Positions 61,468-64,000 of a DNA stretch of 64,000 nt are shown one piece after another; position 1 is the first letter of the stretch, and every line of letters begins with the position of its first letter. The notes under the pieces are model-generated. The model did not search any database, had not been told where the DNA came from, and saw nothing but the letters and a program-made list of their open reading frames with translations. The translations under genes and the position numbers were made by a program. This DNA comes from Neobacillus dielmonensis. GTDB taxonomy: Bacteria > Bacillota > Bacilli > Bacillales > Cytobacillaceae. The stretch spans positions 62,001 through 126,000 of the forward strand of contig NZ_HG942077.1 of NCBI RefSeq assembly GCF_000612665.1. The letters are read 5' to 3'.

Positions 61468-62706
61468 TTAATCGCAGGGATATACAACTCCCCATTCCGA
61501 CCGCAATCGATCCATAAGCTTCATTGTTTCAAGCGTTTCTTGAAGCTGCATGACTGGACTTTCTGATAAGCCCATATTGAGGCAGCGCATAACCTCTTCG
61601 ACCTCATATTCATATCCATTCACCCCGAAAGGGATAGAAATTTCCTTTACACCTTGAGAATGATGAAGTTGAATTACTTTTGCGCAATGAAACGGCGGAA
61701 ATACTTCAATATAGCCATCGGTCCCGATGACTTTTGCACTCATGGTTCCAAGGCGATCCATTCCAAAGCTCAGTTCTGCCTTCTCACCAGTTTTCCACTC
61801 GAAGGTGACAGAATCCGTACCGTCCACTCCTGCCGAAGTCCGTTTACAATCTGAGGTGATGGTATCAGGTGACCTTCCCACCATCCAATTTGCGAAGGTT
61901 ATTGGATAAATTCCCAAATCTAGAAGGGCCCCTCCTCCGAATTCTGGCAATCGGCGGTTTGAATCGGGTGGAAATACAACAGAGAAATCCGCTTCTATTT
62001 TTTTCAACCGTCCAATACTACCTTCATTTATTAAATCCTTTACCTTGTTTAAGATAGGGTTAAACTTCATCCACATTGCTTCCATAAAAAACACATTCTT
62101 TTTACGGGCAATCGAAATCAGCTCTTCAGCTTGAACTGCATTTATCGTAAGCGGCTTTTCACACAACACAGCTTTTCCTTTTTCAAGTGCCAGTTTAGCC
62201 GGCTCATAATGCTGGGAATGGAGATTAGCAATATAAACTACATCCACAGCAGGGTCATCGACTAACTCCTCATAGGAGCCATAAACTTTTTCAACATGAA
62301 ATTCCTCCGAAAAGGTTCTTGCCCGATCCAATGAACGTGATGCAATGGCATAAAGCTCCGAACCCTCCGTTCCATTTATCGCTTCTGCCAATTTTTTAGC
62401 AATGCTTCCCGGACCAATAATTCCCCATTTCAAAGCATTTTTGAAACCATCCCCATTGTAATGTTGGATACTTGTGATGTGCTCTATTTCTGATCCTTCT
62501 ATTTTTGCAAGATCCTCCACACATTCTTTCAGTTGCTCTGGTGTAATGCTTAATTGTGGAAACTGTGATATTGCCTTAAGAGTAAATCCCGTTGCTAATT
62601 CTATCGTCGTAGTTGAAGTAATACCTGGAAAGTGTTTTTCCAAAATAACCTTGGCATCTTCACTTTTTAATAATTCATCTATTCTAGTATTTTCTGAAAA
62701 TGACAT
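61468..62706 (-). CDS. Gfo/Idh/MocA oxidoreductase with extra N-terminal domain
   Basis: A 412-residue protein. The first ~80 residues form a small helical domain (IDELLKSEDAKVILEKHFPGIT, FTLKAISQFP) that is not part of the dehydrogenase fold. A similar sequence pattern occurs appended to other carbohydrate enzymes. From about residue 95 comes a standard Gfo/Idh/MocA enzyme: WGIIGPGSIAKKLAEAI (NAD-binding), CEKPLTINAVQAEEL (the EKP catalytic motif) and LLDLGIYPITFA. The substrate is unknown. The frame opens at 62754, but GAGGGAGTTGG fixes the ATG at 62706. Confidence 0.85.
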   Translation of the reverse strand: MSFSENTRIDELLKSEDAKVILEKHFPGITSTTTIELATGFTLKAISQFPQLSITPEQLKECVEDLAKIEGSEIEHITSIQHYNGDGFKNALKWGIIGPGSIAKKLAEAINGTEGSELYAIASRSLDRARTFSEEFHVEKVYGSYEELVDDPAVDVVYIANLHSQHYEPAKLALEKGKAVLCEKPLTINAVQAEELISIARKKNVFFMEAMWMKFNPILNKVKDLINEGSIGRLKKIEADFSVVFPPDSNRRLPEFGGGALLDLGIYPITFANWMVGRSPDTITSDCKRTSAGVDGTDSVTFEWKTGEKAELSFGMDRLGTMSAKVIGTDGYIEVFPPFHCAKVIQLHHSQGVKEISIPFGVNGYEYEVEEVMRCLNMGLSESPVMQLQETLETMKLMDRLRSEWGVVYPCD

Positions 62707-62972
62707 GTTTCCAACTCCCTCGTTATGTATCCGCTTTAAAAGGAATAAAATCATTTAACTATAAATAAGTATTTAGCCTTGTATATAAATCTATCATACT
62801 TAATATAAGTATATATTAGGATTACTTATAAAAAGCACCTATATATATTAAACATCTAATATTTTATGGCTGTTTTATCTGATGTATCAGGGAATTTATT
62901 CCTTAATACGCTTCAAATCCTAATATAATGGAAATCAGATCAATTAGTAAAATAAGCAAGAGGTGATCCGGA

Positions 62973-63041
62973 TTGTATTGGACCCCGTTATATGAAAATG
63001 ATGTACCAGCAGCACCCTTCTGCTCTAATGAGGGAAGGTGA
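62973..63041 (+). CDS. Possible 22-residue leader peptide upstream of the EamA gene
   Basis: A TTG codon 6 nt behind AAGAGGTGA opens a short frame reading MYWTPLYENDVPAAPFCSNEGR, split by me into MYWTPLYENDV and PAAPFCSNEGR, ending in TGA. It lies 56 bp before the EamA start. A hairpin that buries the EamA ribosome binding site follows directly. This order resembles translational attenuators. The peptide itself matches no leader I know, and the start is weak, so the call is tentative. Confidence 0.4.
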   Translation: MYWTPLYENDVPAAPFCSNEGR

Positions 63042-63047
63042 CTACAT

Positions 63048-63090
63048 CTCTCCGTTAGGGGCAATATCGACCTAAATAAAAGACGGAGGG
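63048..63090 (+). promoter_or_regulatory. Hairpin covering the EamA ribosome binding site
   Basis: CTCTCCGT (63048-63055) can pair with ACGGAGGG (63083-63090; one G-T pair). The second arm contains the ribosome binding site of the EamA gene at 63098. Confidence 0.5.
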
Positions 63091-63097
63091 AATAAAA

Positions 63098-63973
63098 ATG
63101 AAAAACACCGTATTAGGTTCCTTATTTTTAGCATCAGCCTCTAGTATTTGGGGTGGTATGTACGTTGTTGTTAAAATTGTAGTATCGGTCATACCTCCAT
63201 TGGAACTTGTGTGGATGCGATATGTAGTGGCTCTTGTGGCACTACTCTTGATCGGCTTGATTTCAAGACAAAAATGGCGAATCGATAAACGCCATTTCTT
63301 ACTCATCATAGCCATTGGAATAATTGGCAACACGATTTCAATTGTGACCCAAGAAACTGACACCATGCTGTCCTCTGCACAAATGGGAACGATAATAACT
63401 TCTTCAACGCCAGCTTTTATGGTTATTTTTGATCGGCTTATTCTAAAAGAACGACTAACATTAAAAAATGGACTCTCGGTTTCTTTAGCAACAGTTGGGG
63501 TATTGCTGATTGTTGGAGTCGGTCATGTGAATTTATCCAGTAAACTTGGAGGTATTTCACTGCTTATTGCTGCTTTAACATGGGCACTTATGTCTGTACT
63601 TTTAAAGCGTGTGCCAAGTGAATATTCACAGATTGTGGTAACAACCTATTCCATCCTGGTAGCGCTAATCGTGCTGACCCCTTTGGTTTTGCCACGGTTA
63701 CACGCGATTCCGATCTCGCAACTCACTCACCCGACCATTTGGGGAGGAGTATTGTATCTCGGCATTATCTCCACCGCATGTGGATTTCTCCTTTGGAATC
63801 GTGGATTACAAATGCTGAACGCCTCAAGTGGAGGGTTATTTTTCTTCTTCCAACCCGTGGTTGGGGCACTCCTCGGATGGCTTATACTTGGCGAGACCCT
63901 AGGTGTACCGTTTTGGATAGGCTCTATCCTGATTCTTGCTGGTGTTTTATTCGTTATCTTAGAGAAAAAATAG
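63098..63973 (+). CDS. EamA/DMT family transporter
   Basis: A 291-residue membrane protein of ten predicted helices arranged as two EamA repeats (about 5-135 and 150-290). Start VLGSLFLASASSIWGGMYVVVKI and the second-repeat end FFFFQPVVGALLGWLILGETLG are typical of the drug/metabolite transporter superfamily. Substrates include amino acids and metabolites; nothing here identifies one. The ribosome site GACGGAGGG is good but may be masked by a hairpin. The stop lies 27 bp before the right edge. Confidence 0.92.
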   Translation: MKNTVLGSLFLASASSIWGGMYVVVKIVVSVIPPLELVWMRYVVALVALLLIGLISRQKWRIDKRHFLLIIAIGIIGNTISIVTQETDTMLSSAQMGTIITSSTPAFMVIFDRLILKERLTLKNGLSVSLATVGVLLIVGVGHVNLSSKLGGISLLIAALTWALMSVLLKRVPSEYSQIVVTTYSILVALIVLTPLVLPRLHAIPISQLTHPTIWGGVLYLGIISTACGFLLWNRGLQMLNASSGGLFFFFQPVVGALLGWLILGETLGVPFWIGSILILAGVLFVILEKK

Positions 63974-64000
63974 CATGTAAAAACCCCTTCAACCATACTG

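Noticed and set aside
62755-62950. Repeated TATATAAGTAT-like motifs
   Set aside because: The region is simply AT-rich; no consistent spacing or dyad symmetry supports an operator or repeat array.
1-64000. CRISPR arrays, tRNA, rRNA or prophage genes
   Set aside because: No regular repeat-spacer pattern, tRNA-like cloverleaf or phage structural gene was seen; the inverted repeats found are terminators, operators or MITE ends.

Overview
The window is low-GC Firmicute DNA and most resembles a Bacillaceae genome of the Bacillus/Neobacillus type. Signs are strong AGGAGG-type ribosome binding sites, frequent TTG and GTG starts, CcpA-type cre sites, a BirA-type operator on bioY, YjcZ-family small proteins, and homologues of the B. 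subtilis ara, yes/yet and lpl genes. I see no tRNA, rRNA, CRISPR array, prophage or complete insertion sequence.

The unifying theme is breakdown of plant pectin, above all rhamnogalacturonan I (RG-I) and its arabinan side chains. From the left: the start of a response regulator; a secreted PL1 pectate lyase with a cre site; a decayed RG acetylesterase joined to an intergenic repeat; bioY; and the arabinose operon araB-araD-araA, divergent from araR with AraR-type operators between them. A general-function block follows (about 9.3-15.5 kb): a peptidoglycan amidase, a DUF4865 protein, small spore-type proteins (one frameshifted), a CysJ-like reductase without flavodoxin domain, a cupin, and an HtrA remnant.

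The main pectin locus spans about 15.7-48 kb. A secreted RG endolyase (PL11, YesW-like, with an extra C-terminal FIMAH-like domain) is on the + strand. On the - strand a probable 15-kb operon starts with an AraC-family regulator and continues GH2 - LplB - LplC - LplA-type transporter - PL26 - YesU (DUF1961) - beta-propeller - YesL (DUF624) - YesX-type PL11. This fits import of RG oligosaccharides followed by cytoplasmic cleavage. Upstream lie two tandem PL9 pectate lyases; one is fused to a carbohydrate-binding-like module and a GDSL (CE12-type) acetylesterase. Next come a GH88 - DUF2264 - SASA esterase cassette (the esterase frameshifted) and two solute-binding lipoproteins without permeases. 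The region upstream of the PL9-esterase and of the second LplA-like gene is a duplicated ~135-bp terminator/promoter block.

The right end (48-64 kb) is more ordinary: MMPL transporter with TetR regulator, a discoidin-like protein, 3-methyladenine DNA glycosylase, a glucose/sorbosone dehydrogenase-like protein, a 96-bp MITE-like element with 8-bp target duplications, a MarR-controlled pair of ABC exporter half-transporters, mannonate dehydratase (uxuA), a Gfo/Idh/MocA oxidoreductase with an extra N-terminal domain, and an EamA transporter preceded by a possible leader peptide and a hairpin that would hide its ribosome binding site.

All assignments come from reading the translations and motifs by eye; no database search was run.
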